From contig OX421966.1 in assembly GCA_949128115.1 (NCBI GenBank), positions 61,501,416 to 61,565,415 on the forward strand: DNA of 64,000 nt. The letters run 5' to 3'. The position numbers were made by a program, and so were the translations under genes. Origin of the DNA: Anaspis maculata (Eukaryota; Arthropoda; Insecta; Coleoptera; Scraptiidae). Position 1 is the stretch's first letter. Every line of letters begins with the position of its first letter. The notes beneath the pieces are model-generated. The model did no database searches, was not told the DNA's origin, and saw nothing but the letters and a program-made list of their open reading frames with translations. Below are positions 44,858 to 56,260 of the stretch, in pieces.

Positions 44858-47354
44858 ATGGTGAAATTCGTATGCGAAAAATTAAGCACATCCGCACTTC
44901 AAGCTAGAGAATCTGCTGGCGTGCTCTTGCTGTATCGACGCTCCGCTCACCCGCCGCGCCGACACCGTCGCACTCCAGCGCGCTATATCGTGGAATTCAC
45001 GACTATAGGCCGTTCGCGATCGTTTTGGATACGATAAAATGATTCCGAATTGCTGGGAATGGAGAAGCATCGATTGAGTTTGACCGTTGTACCTGGACCA
45101 ATCCGCCTGGACTGCCGTCCGCTCCCGACTTGTCACGTCCGTTGCCGAGTGCTTCTGCGGGTCTGTTAGCGAAGAGTTTCAATCCCCTTCGAGAAAGCTG
45201 AGCTAGAGCCCGTTGATGTGGCGTCGCGACCCTCCTGAAAGCCGTAGGGTCGAAGCCCTTCGATGATGAGTCCCAGCCGATGCCAAGTCGAAGCCCGAGC
45301 TAATGCGTCTTAGCCGGCTGGAGAAAGTCGAGTTGGAAGCCTTCGGAGACGCGTTTTGATCTCCTTGGGGGAAGTTGAGTCGAGATCCCTCTAAGTTGAC
45401 TTTTGACCCGCCTAGAGACCGATGAGTTGCTACTCTTTGAGTTGCAATCCATCTCTAGGATGTCGTGTCAAAGCCCTCCGACGTTGAGTTTCAACCCTTC
45501 GCCACCCTTCCGGTGTTGAGTTTAGACCCATCTCCAAGTCGTAGAGTTGAGATCCGTTGATGGTGTGTTTCGATCGCCCTCCAGGATACTGAGTCACGCT
45601 CCCTCTACGACGAGTTTCAACCCACCTTGAGGATGTCGAGTTAAAACCTCTAAATGAGCTGTGTCGTGAAAAGTGCATGATGGGGCTTACGCGTGCGTTC
45701 TGAATCTGCCTGCACGTGCTGTTATCTGCGCTACTGGCTGCCATCAGGTACAGCCACTGTTAAGCCTCGTCCTTTGTTGGATACCTTCACAGAAAGGTAT
45801 TCGAGCCTTTGGACCCTTTGGACATCTGGGCCCTCTGGAGTCTGGCGTTGTGACTGCGGTACTCAGAGCACTGGACTTAGTGGGTTAGATCTGGAAACTC
45901 GCGGGTGAGCTTCATCTGCGTTTCTGAAGCTCCTAGTTATTCGGAAAATGTAAATTTTGAGAACTACGTGAAAACTTAAGTAATTGAAATAAAATAGAAT
46001 CGCGTTAAGATCGAGGTTCGGACCCTGCCGTAGAGTCGTAATTGTTGATCGGATTGATGACCCCTCCCCCTCTTGAAACTGATAATTTTGTTTTAGCGCC
46101 ACGACAGTTCCTGATATTTTCATGTAGAGCTTGTCCCACAAATAAAGACGTTCTCATTCGAAACTGATGGATTCAATCCGGTACCCAACGACGCCATCGT
46201 TCAGATAGGGACTTTGTAAAAAATGAATTGTTATTAGGGCTCGATCAGAAATAGTGTAGACGACGATTATTTAGTATTAGGGTAATAATTGCTTCGACGC
46301 CTCTTCGCATCGGCTTTTCGGCGAACACCCTGTATAGTCAATTATCTGCGTTTCGTTTCTCCTGACTGCGGTCTTCTCTCACCAACTGCTAAACAACAAC
46401 AAACTAGCGCATATACGGGGCGTGCTCAAAACCTTCTACACATTAAATTTGCACCTTGACTGAGTAATTGTTTCGCGTACATCATCGGTTCGGAAGTTTT
46501 TGGTAGGGTGAAATTTGGTTTAATATTTCCGGTTATAGGCACTCTCGATCACGGGAATCTTTCTGAGCGTTGGGGGCAGTTCACGGCGAAAACAGGTTGA
46601 AAGCCTCCACAAAGGCCAGCCATATCCATCCAATCCTTTCCAAACGGGCAAAAGAGAACCACAGTCCAAAAAGAGCGTTGGTCTTTGAAAAGAGGCTCCA
46701 CAAAAAGGGGGCCACCACACACAGGCCCGCAAATCTTGGATTGCATTCGTGGTCGAAGTCACTCTTTCCTTGTTAGTGTCTAGAAGCCGGGCGTAACCCT
46801 AACATAACCTCTAACATTTACATACATGTTGGATCTGATCGAACCACAAAGAAAACTTTGAACCACGAAAATCAGTTGAAATTAAATGTCGGTCAAGGTG
46901 TAAAATCAGGTTTTCGTCGGAGGGTTGGGGTGCTGGGACGTCTGAAATAATAAGGGTGAACTTTTTTTTTCGGGAATAGCTCAGACATATTTGATATTTC
47001 AGCCTGCGATGTGAAGGTAGAACTAAATTAGGTATAGGAGCGACCCATTATTTAAACCTTTTAACTTGTACCTACATAGAGGTCAATAGATTGATGTTAT
47101 GTTGAAAATTTATAGGTACTGTGTCTTATTGTGTTCAAACTCGTAGTCAGACCTGTCTCAACAATCTCGAGAGTTCTATCATCGAACAACAAGAAGAGGG
47201 GCACAACGGGATTTGGTCCTGATACTAGATGATCATCGGCCAAGCGGTTCTGAGAGCGGGAGACGTGATTTAATTCAAATAAGTTGAATTAAATGGGAGT
47301 ATAATAATGGGTTTTCTACCCATTAAGGGGTTCAAGAAGATAGCTGGGGTCTGT
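44858..47354. repeat. Large direct duplication, copy 2
   Basis: Second copy of 41168-43840. It lacks about 110 bp corresponding to 42075-42190 and has scattered indels. Divergence by eye is around 10%. A third copy is not present in the window. Confidence 0.9.
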
Positions 47355-48597
47355 AATGTTAAGCTCTTCACAGTAGGAGGTGCTTCAAATTAGAAAAAAA
47401 AAACTGATTTGTTTATTGATGTCTTAGGTGAAGAAAGCTCGCTTCAGTCGACCTTGAAGGAAGTATTTCGCTGCATTCTCTGAATGAACGAATAATTCCA
47501 TTTACTTGTATCGAAAAAGCGAAACAAAAGCAGCTCTGAACGGAAACGCCAGAGAGCTTTGAAAGCAAACTCGACTTTAATAAAAAAAATCCCGCGTTAA
47601 AATCCCAAAAGCTCTTCGCGCCCTCATCAAAACAAACCCCCGAGTAAATTTGCCGACAGTATTTCGCGCGCACACACACACACACAAAAGCCATGTGCCA
47701 TAAAATAATCCACTCCAAACTTGGGGCTGTTTTCTCATCTCCAATTTTTCTAATCGATATTAACGATTCCTCTTGTGCACTTATTCGCTTTCTGGATTTT
47801 ATTATACCAATCTAAAAGCGCTCCTCTCATCATCGTCTGCTGCGGAGTATTTTTTTATAGTCTGTTTTTAATAATTTGCGCCGAAACTGTCAATCCTCCC
47901 TCCCGGCATCGTCAAATGTTAATAATTTATCCGACGCGAGAGATACACAAATCTGGCGGCAATTCGGTGGCGCTGGTGGTAGGTGGTGGTTTCAGCATTG
48001 TGAGGGAGGCCGGGGGGGCATAATGTCAAGAAAGCTGTGTAAAATATTAGACATTAGACATGAAGCATGACTGGTTGCTCGAACTCTTGGATTATGGCTT
48101 GGGGAAGCCGTTACTCGCCAGTCTCTCCTATCCTAAACGCATATAGCAAAAAAGCGGACATTTGAGTCAAAAGTCACTTGTCCCAAGTTACCCTCTTCCG
48201 TCTTATACTAGACGTCTGTTACTTGCGTCAAACAAACAGCCTTCAATTTCATCGGATCCGTCTCTACCCCATTCAAATTTCAAATCTTTAAACGGCTCTC
48301 CTTCAAATTCAGGTTTTTGGACTTGCCATACTTTGGCTCTGAGGTACAGATTTGAAAAAAGCTGCTGCTGTCAAGCTTTTGTATACAGAGAGATTCACTT
48401 TTAAAATTATTATTAGACCCGTAGCGTAGGTAGGAAGCCACTCAAGATGAAAATTGAAAATTAGGAATGAGAATTAAGAAACCAGGAACTGATATATTTC
48501 ACCCATTTTCATGTTGAGCTGGTCCTCGGTAGGAACACGACGTGCTTTTAGTACCTACGCTCTACGGGTATAATAAACGAATTCTCCATAAAAGCCA
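47355..48597. other. No gene; short CA microsatellite
   Basis: A (CA)n run at about 47667-47686. The rest has no coding or repeat signal that I can support. Confidence 0.45.
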
Positions 48598-48672
48598 ATT
48601 GTGCGCAGTGGCGCCGAATAGACCTTTATTTGTGGCGCTCGCCATACCTCAAAATAGGGGGGGGGGGTCTGG

Positions 48673-48782
48673 AGGGAAAGAAGAAAAAATGGAAAAGAAG
48701 GGGAGAGAAGAAGGGGAGAGAAGAACTGGAGAGAAGAAGGGAGGAGAAGAAGGGAGAGAAAGAAGAGGAAGAGAGAAACCCA
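48673..48782. repeat. GA-rich low-complexity tract
   Basis: Almost pure purine sequence on the plus strand, built from GGAGAGAAGAAG-like words. The charged ORFs here are artefacts of composition. Confidence 0.9.
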
Positions 48783-49169
48783 GCAAATAATTGGATATCA
48801 GGATTATTAGGTACATTGAATCTGAATGACAGTTATTTACGATGTACCTAGGAGGTAATAGGTAACGTATGATCAAAACCATTTTACCTCAAGAGTGCTA
48901 TGACTTTTTTTTGTCTTTTTCGATTGTTGGTAGTATGTCCTGCAATTTACTTCAGAGTGACATCTGCATGTTATTTGAAAATCTTCAATGCATGTCGGTG
49001 AGGAATACGACCACTCTCCGTTTCCCAATTTTGAGCCATTCCAAAAATAACTTACAATGAAAGCTTTTTATCGAGCTTTTTATTCAATTTCAAACATTCT
49101 CAGATACGGACATTGGCATTCAACAGTTTATTCACTCATTATGGTCACGATTATGGTCAACCTTTGATA

Positions 49170-49298
49170 TACCGTGTGATCCAAACCATTCCGAATTGGG
49201 GTAGACTAGACTATGCCCTAGCAAAAAGCAGTTTTGCATCCCAGAATTTGGCCATGTCACAGTCTACCCCAATTCGGAATGATTTGGATCACACGGTA
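49170..49298. mobile_element. 129-bp palindromic MITE with TA duplication
   Basis: The ends TACCGTGTGATCCAAACCAT and its near-exact complement are flanked by TA (49168-49169 and 49299-49300). The arms of about 45 bp include GAATTGGGGTAGAC/GTCTACCCCAATTC. It sits inside the hAT element, so it is younger than that insertion or was carried with it. TA duplication fits a Tc1/mariner-type donor. Confidence 0.88.
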
Positions 49299-50319
49299 TA
49301 AAATATTGATAATTTTATAGCACTCTAGAGGGATGCAAAAAAGTTTTGACCATAAATCGTATACGGATTTCAACAGCCAATCAAATGGACTAGGAAAATC
49401 TTACGATCTTATGATCCCACAAAAAACTTTCGATTTTTGTGCCTACCTACATTGCGCTGCACTGCACACTACACACTATTCATATGGAATGGCAGATAAG
49501 TTGGTTTTATTGCTCTTGATAAAACTGGGGCCCAATTCAACAAGAGCGTCTTGATGAGACAAAGCTCTCCGACTACTGCAACATCGGACGGTCGGACCGA
49601 AACTGCACAGACGCCAGTTTCGCCCCTATTGAGGGCTCATTAGTACACGGGCATTCAGTCAAACTATCCGATTCTGTGGTAACCAAAGATCTCATGGTAA
49701 TATACACCCAGGAGGACTCCTAATATGTGAGTCCTTTAATCGGCGCCATCTATCAAAGGCATTCCGCAGATGCTATATTTCAAGGCATCAGGCATGCGAG
49801 GAAATTAACAGAATTCCAGGTAAAGCAACACCGTCGCCAAGAGCATCGATGGTTCACATGTATACTCAAGCCGACTAGAGCAATGTTAAAAGACGCTGTA
49901 TGGTCCTAAGAGGCGCAATATTTATTTATATTTGCGTGTTTGTTGTCTTTTAAGAGTGTCTTACCCGGTTTTACCCACAAACTACACAGCAATATTTTCT
50001 GTTAGAGTTCCTTAACTTGAAATTTAGCCCATGTCATCTAGGTAGGTACTTGAAGGGGTATATTCAAGAGTTTTCGAAAATTTCTCACTTTGAAAAGATA
50101 ATGAAATCTATATGGACAATTTGGTCAGCGGCTTCCCTTATTTTGCTTATTATTGTTATTATTATTATTATTATTATTTCTAAAAATGTCGCCTGCGGCG
50201 CTAGTTGCATAAGTGGGTCTTAGGCCCTCCGGCCCGACTGTAGCGTGGCAATAGGGGGGGGGTCTGAAATTTTCTTCGCCATAGTAACTTTTTATGAGTT
50301 CGGCGCCACTGATTGTGCG

Positions 50320-51716
50320 GTTTTTATGGTGAATAAGCCACGAATTCAATAAGCGTAAAAGTGAGCTTACCCGCATAACAATCCGCTCGCGATCAAGCTC
50401 GTTTCCGGCGAAGCCGTGTGTAATTCCGCTCGCAAATTCCCTCTTGAAACGCCGCTTCTCGGTCTTTCCACTATTTATTCATAGAAACTAAATTATGATT
50501 TGGAAGAAAAATCAACAGCATCGAGATTCTATCTAGGACACGAAATGATCTTTTTGAAACATTTGATCAATCTAGTGTTTAATACATTTTGAAAACGACT
50601 TATTCCACACGATCAAGTGGGCGCGAAAGTTGTCACCCGTCATAACGCACTGGTGTTATAGCGACGGCGCCAGCTGCGATGAAGCAGCTTGCCTGCCTTA
50701 CTCATCGCCACCTTTAGACAACAAGCGTTGTCAATGGTGCCGAGTCCCAATATCATAATCAAGCAGCATTTTAATGAATCAACTCAAAACTAACTTTACT
50801 AAAGATTTCCGACGTCAGATTTATGGCTGATGACACAACGCGAAAAATTTCCAAGTGGGATGATTGTTTCGAATAAAATTCGGGCTTTCAACGGAGCTTT
50901 ATTGTACCAACCAAGTAAGAATCTTATAACATCTGAAAACTCAATCAAACATCCGAGGAAAGTTTATTGCTGCTGTGCAATAAATTTATTCACGACGATG
51001 GCGCGGTAGGTACCGTATTTCACGACCAAAACGCTATTATTCTTGTTTTAATTCGAATTGTGTCGCCCTTTTAAAGTCCTGCGTCGCGTCGCATTGAACG
51101 GAATATTTAAACATTCCAAACCTTAGTTTCTAACAAACTTCTCTCTTTTAATTTGAGTTTCAGTAAGTAAGTGCACGAAAGCGTTTCCATTCAATGCCAA
51201 AACAGTGATTTAAACTTAATTAAAATCAGTTTTTTATATTTTCTCTACCATGAAATTGCTTAAAACAGTTCAAAGACACAAAAAGACATTCGGGAAGCCG
51301 AATCGCCAGTATAAAGGGGTATGTCCGTGCCAGCTCGTCCGTTGTGGCTTCGAACAGAACTTAAGGTTCGGTTTTTCGCGTTCACCTCGTTAACGATGGC
51401 ACTTGGGTAAAATAATACTTGGAGAGAATTTGTTGGGAATTTCATTTTCTACAAGAAAGGGCCATACATATCTTATCGCAAAGTCCACTCCTTCTCCGTC
51501 AAAACAAAAGAAAAGTAAAATAGTCCAGATGCTCGATGCTGAAGACTGCATGGACCTTGAGTTTTATGATGGCAAAATGCCACTCGGGAGAGGTGTTGTT
51601 TGATCCATTTTCTCACGATTGAGACTTGAAGCCATCAATACTTACTATGTCGGCGAGATATACAGTATACAGAGTGAGAAAAATAGAAAGTTGAACATTT
51701 TGTGCCTCAAGAAAAC
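50320..51716. other. No recognisable gene
   Basis: No supported gene. The ORF at 51403-51603 (basic middle, acidic end) has neither a recognised motif nor a supporting context. Confidence 0.4.
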
Positions 51717-51924
51717 TGTAAGGAAATGCCCCACCACCATACCTACCCTCTAGGATTCTTACCTGAGAGGGTTCAATGAGAGTAATGAGACCCAAACACT
51801 GTACAAGTGTACACACATTCAGATAATGAATTGTATTCCAGACGAGCTGTTCACTCCTCATTTGCTCCTGCTCTGATGGCAACTGGCAACAATCCAAATT
51901 ATCATATAACTCAAAGTTATAATA
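51717..51924 (+). repeat. 5' LTR of the nested gypsy element
   Basis: It begins TGTAAGGAAATGCCCCACCA and ends CTCAAAGTTATAATA. It matches 58787-58975 closely apart from short insertions in this copy (around 51780-51812 and 51885). Confidence 0.92.
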
Positions 51925-51935
51925 TGGCGCAGTCG
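51925..51935 (+). other. Primer binding site, second tRNA-Ser type
   Basis: TGGCGCAGTCG follows the LTR directly. It is complementary to CGACTGCGCCA, the expected 3' end of animal tRNA-Ser(UCN) with 5' end GCAGTCG. So this element and the one at 9.8 kb use two different serine tRNAs. Confidence 0.85.
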
Positions 51936-51994
51936 GAAAAGCGAAAAGTAAAACAACATAAAATTGTAGAAAAAGTGAAGTGCGACTCAGCAAA

Positions 51995-52171
51995 ATGGAG
52001 AGAATAATCACACCAATAAAGCTCAATGAGAGAACCAATGAGAACTGGAAGCTCTGGGTGCAAACATTCAGAAACTACCTCCTTGCTACGGAAGCAGAGA
52101 AAAAGGCAGACACCACGAAATGTGCGCTGCTACTGCATTTGATGAGAGAAGAAGCTAACTATAGACATATA
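51995..52171 (+). pseudogene. Gag, N-terminal part
   Basis: The ATG at 51995 opens a Gag: NENWKLWVQTFRNYLLAT, then TKCALLLHLMREEA. This is the usual start of gypsy Gag capsid domains. A four-base insertion just before the break shifts the frame. The insertion site follows at TA 52170-52171, and the protein resumes at 57625. Confidence 0.85.
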
Positions 52172-54659
52172 CCGAGTGGGCCATAAAAAACCATGCTCGG
52201 AATTTTTCCTTATAAAATTTTTATTCCGCCACCGATTTTATCAAACTTTTCAGCATTGGATAGCCAATTGAATAGGCTATCATTTCCGTATTTCAAAATA
52301 GCCGACATATCAAAATTCAAGATGGTAAAAACAATTGAAAATGGGCTTTCTTTTGTTCTCGTTGCTTTTTATTGAAAGTTACCAGAAAGTCAAAACCAAA
52401 TATGTATTATGAAGGAATAGACCCTTCTTGTCAACTCAAAACCACAACCAATAAAATCGCGTCATCTGCTGAGGAGCTATTGCGAGTTGAAGTGAAGCCT
52501 ACTTTCGGTTTTTTTCATTTCCGCAGAATTGACCCAAATTTAGGTGTCCTGCCCGCCAATCCGCCATATGCTTATTTCTCAACCGATTTTCTCAAATTTG
52601 GTATAAATGGCTAGTCAATTGGACAGGTTACCTTTTTCATATGCGAAAATGATCAATTTGTCAAAATCCGAGATGGCGGAAGCAATTGAAAATAGAATTT
52701 CTTTTGTCCTCATTGCTTTCCAATAAAAATCGGCAGAAAATCGAAGTCAATAATTATTATGAAGGAATAGACCTTCCTTGACAGTTCAAGACCGCAACCA
52801 ATCAAATCGAGTCATCTGCTGAGGAGCTACGGTTAGTTCAAGCGAAGCCTACTTTCCGTTTTTCTATTCCACCAAGGACGAATAAGGCCCATTTTCAATA
52901 GTTTCCGCCATCTTGAATTTTGACATGTTGGCCATTTTTTTTACATAAAAATGGCAGCCTGTCCATTTGGCTAGCCATTGATGTCAAATTTGAAAAAATC
53001 GGTTAGGAATTAAGGATATAGCGGGCAGGATTCCTAAATTTTAGTCATTTATGCGGGAATAAGAAACCAGTAGGTTGGCTTCGCTTCAACTCGCCGTAGC
53101 TCCTCAGCAGATGACTCGATTTGATTGGTTGCGGTCTTGAATTGTCAAGGAAGGTCTATTCCTTAATAATAATTATTGGTTTTGACTTTCTGCTAATTTT
53201 TATTGAAAAGCAATGAGGACAAACTAAATTCTATTTTCAATTGCTTCCGCCATCTTGGGATTTTGACATGCACGTCATTTTCTCATAACAAAAAGATAGC
53301 CTGTCCAATTGACTAGCCATTGATACCAAATTCAAGAAAATCGGTTGAGAAATGATCAAATGGCGGATTGGCGGACAGTATACCTAAATTTGGATCAATT
53401 ATGCGGATATGGAAAAAACGGAAAGCAGGCTTTGCTTCAACTCGCAATAGCTTGTCAGCAGATGACCCAATTCTACTGATTGTGGTCTTGAATCGACAAG
53501 AAAGATCTATTCCTCCATAATACATTATTGGTTTTTAGTACAGGCGGTACGGAGCACATTTCATAACAATCCTGCATTTAATAAAGAAAGCAAACCACTT
53601 TGCACAGTGACTCTTAGAATCATTTCGAGCGATTTGACTCGCAGCACCCGATAATTCGTCCCTTAGGGGGGCCATGGGGGCCCTCCAAATTTTCAAGATG
53701 CAAGAACTTTCACAAAACGATCATTGAGTATCGTCATGTGTGTCATAAAATGAGCTTATGGGTCTATTGAAAATGTTCTCAGCAATTATCGTTGTGTCCG
53801 TTCCATTCTTCACACTTATAAAAAAATTCTTAAGCAGATATCAAAAAAACTGTTTTTATTTTTTAATCTACGTAAGGAAACGATAAATTCATATGTTTTG
53901 TTTAGTTCCCAAACAAATCGCATTCCGTGAGCCCAATTATAGAGACAACATTTTTATACTGGTATTTTCCAAAGAAGTGGTGTCCTCTTCAGTACACCTT
54001 TTTCAACAGCATTTTTTTCAATGCTCCCACTGGATAACAGTGTTAATTTTCACAGGTATGAGAAGCTTGAAGTCTTTTCTTAGTAATTTAGATGCAACAA
54101 GGCCTCAAAACGCGCAAGGGAGCCCTAAAAGAATTTTTTTCTGCTCGGCTATCAAATTTTTGGCATGTTGATTTTGTAGTAGGGGAGAAGTGGACAAAAA
54201 TTCAATCTCGGTCGCGCGGGCGGCGGCGGCGGTTTCATTCTAGCGGCAAATATATTTACGCACAACGACTCTGTATTCCGTTGTACTGCGGGAAAACTTG
54301 GCACAGGAGTAGCTTGTACCAAAACAAGTGATTTGGCCCGCAGCACCAACATTTTTTACCCAGGGTACTCTGCATCGTGACCATTCTTCAGAACATGACC
54401 CACAATGCAACTGTTTCTGTTATAAGAGCTGATGCATCGACTTGATGGTCATTTCTGTGCAATGTTTATTGGCAAAATCGAGAGCTGTAGTCTGAAATAG
54501 ATGAAAAATTTATCAGTTCACTAGCGTAACTGTCATATTCTTGTTGTAATGTTCAACAGAATTGAAGAAATTAATTAAGTATTGCTTCTGAGCTGTGCCC
54601 AGCCTTTAATAATAAAAGCGAGCAAAATACTCGAGTTCCAGTCATTCAAAATTTATTTG

Positions 54660-55118
54660 GAAATTATTGAATATAAACTTGAAACATCTTCACCCTCGTC
54701 TCCACCATTACTTCCCAACCTCTTAAGAATTCTTCCTCCTCTTTTGAAACTTTTTCGGTCTCCGATGTAGCCATACTGTGACCAAACACAAAGATGTTCA
54801 GAAGTTTGTATAAGCAAAAAAATACGTACTTGAGTTTCAGCTCATTGCAGTCCACCCATACTTCTGCAATATGCATCCAGACCGCCGGCGACCAGTTTAC
54901 AACTCCTTTTGAGCCCCAAGAGGACAGCGAAGAAAATCTATGAAAGCATCAGTTTGGCCCCAGATATGTCCAACCCGATAGAAATTTTTACTGTATGCCT
55001 CAGACAAGGTATCAAAAGTGGGTGTTATGGCATGCAGCAACCGCTTCGTCCATGTCGCAAAGAGATCTTTTGCGCCGTGTGCAATAATCATCGACTTGCA
55101 ATAAGATATTCCCCCCAC
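54660..55118 (-). pseudogene. Element B protein, partial second copy
   Basis: Downstream on the minus strand a second partial copy supplies what the first lacks: AKDLFATWTKRLLHAITPT and FYRVGHIWGQTDAF (55118-54930). It is followed by a duplicated EVWVDCNEL segment and an acidic tail (SETEKVSKEEEEFLRG). At nucleotide level 54540-54960 resembles 55180-55440 plus 55670-55800, so the 3' part of the gene has been duplicated and reshuffled inside the element. Confidence 0.65.
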
Positions 55119-55519
55119 GACATACCTGATTTCTGATTTTTGATGTCAAATCAAGTCTTCTACATGTATTTCTGCTATAACCTTCAACATAATTTAAGAA
55201 ATAAAGTGTTGCTTCTGCGCCGTGCCCAGCGTGGTCCTTGAGTAATAAAAATGAACAAGGTACCTACTTAAATACTCTGGGTCCATCAACATGATTGAGC
55301 AATTTTGGAAATAAACTTGGAACATCTCCCCGGCTAGATGTATTTCTCAACCTCTTCAGAATTTCTCCTCCTCTTCCGAAACTTTTTTGATGCCGCCATA
55401 CTGAAATCAAATACAGGGATATTTATATTATGATAATAAGTAGCCCATTGGAATGACAATAATAGCGCCTCTGTTTTTTAGAAAGGCTCTAAAATAACCT
55501 AGGAGTGGCGAAGAACCCA

Positions 55520-56260
55520 CCTTTTGTTGCAGCATTCTCCTTTGCATATTTTGCATTGGAGCGTACACAGAAGTCCGGCTTTTCGACAAGTACACGTTAT
55601 TGTTTTGCAGTCAGTCTTACATTTTGCAGCTGTTGAAATTTAGAAGTTCTTATAGGTTCACAAAAAAAAAGAAAAACGTACTTGTGTAGCTCACTGCAGT
55701 CCCCCCATACTTCAGCAATCAGTGTCCAGACTGGCGACCAGCTCTCATCGATTGTCTTCCAGCCCCAAGAGGACGGCAAAACAACGTCTAGGAGAGAGTC
55801 AGCTTCAGAGTCAGAGAGCAGAGTCAAGATACGAAATGCGGAAGTCGCTTTCTCCATGCTCTTCCAGGTCTTCCATGCGTTTGGACGAAAAGAACGACGT
55901 GGTATCGCAACCACAGAACGCGTGAAAGCCTCTCAGAGCAAAAAGATTTCTCTTCGCCCAAACCTTCTGCAATCCGATGGATAACGATGAATCTTTTGTG
56001 CAGTCCGCTACCGAGTCGTGCCCACAGTTTTGGAAGTTCTTGAGAGCGAAGACAGAAGAAAAACGATATACCCAATACCACAACATCCGTAACAACGGTG
56101 AGGAAAACAATACTCTTTCCTCCGTGAGACACCAATCCCTGATGTGCAAGATTATGCGGCCATCTGCCATGTCTCATATGGTGACTTCAACGAATGAAGT
56201 TGACGCATCAGCAGAGGAAAAAATCGTTCCGTGCATATTTGTGACAACTGGTGCCCAATA
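55520..56260 (-). pseudogene. Element B protein, main copy
   Basis: On the minus strand: MADGRIILHIRDW, where element A has MEEADSRIFLHVMDM, so the Glu is changed. It continues with VVTDVVVLGIS, then GFHAFCGCDTTSFF (about 55900), then KTWKSMEKATSAFRIL. The section with the GHIWGQ motif is missing. The protein continues with SSWGWKTIDESWSPVW, EVWGDCSELH and, after a gap of about 60 bp that could be a short intron (GTACGT...CAACAG on the minus strand), the Cys-rich tail KCKTDCKTITCTC...CTLQCKICKGECC. Frames change several times. The order agrees with element A, confirming one protein family. Confidence 0.7.

Larger units (their letters stand above)
48606..50311. mobile_element. Non-autonomous hAT element, 1.7 kb
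   Basis: The ends are CAGTGGCGCCGAA...TTCGGCGCCACTG, and the flanks are the identical octamer ATTGTGCG (48598-48605 and 50312-50319). Terminal sequence and duplication length are diagnostic of hAT. The interior has G-runs (48655-48667, 50250-50262), a purine tract (48673-48782), a small MITE and (TTA)n sequence (about 50145-50180), but no transposase. Confidence 0.94.

Noticed and set aside
48542..48851. Charged ORFs rich in Lys, Glu and Gly
   Set aside because: Translation of a purine-rich low-complexity tract.
51403..51603. 66-codon ORF with a basic middle and acidic end
   Set aside because: No recognised domain, no supporting splice context and no similarity to the adjacent element.
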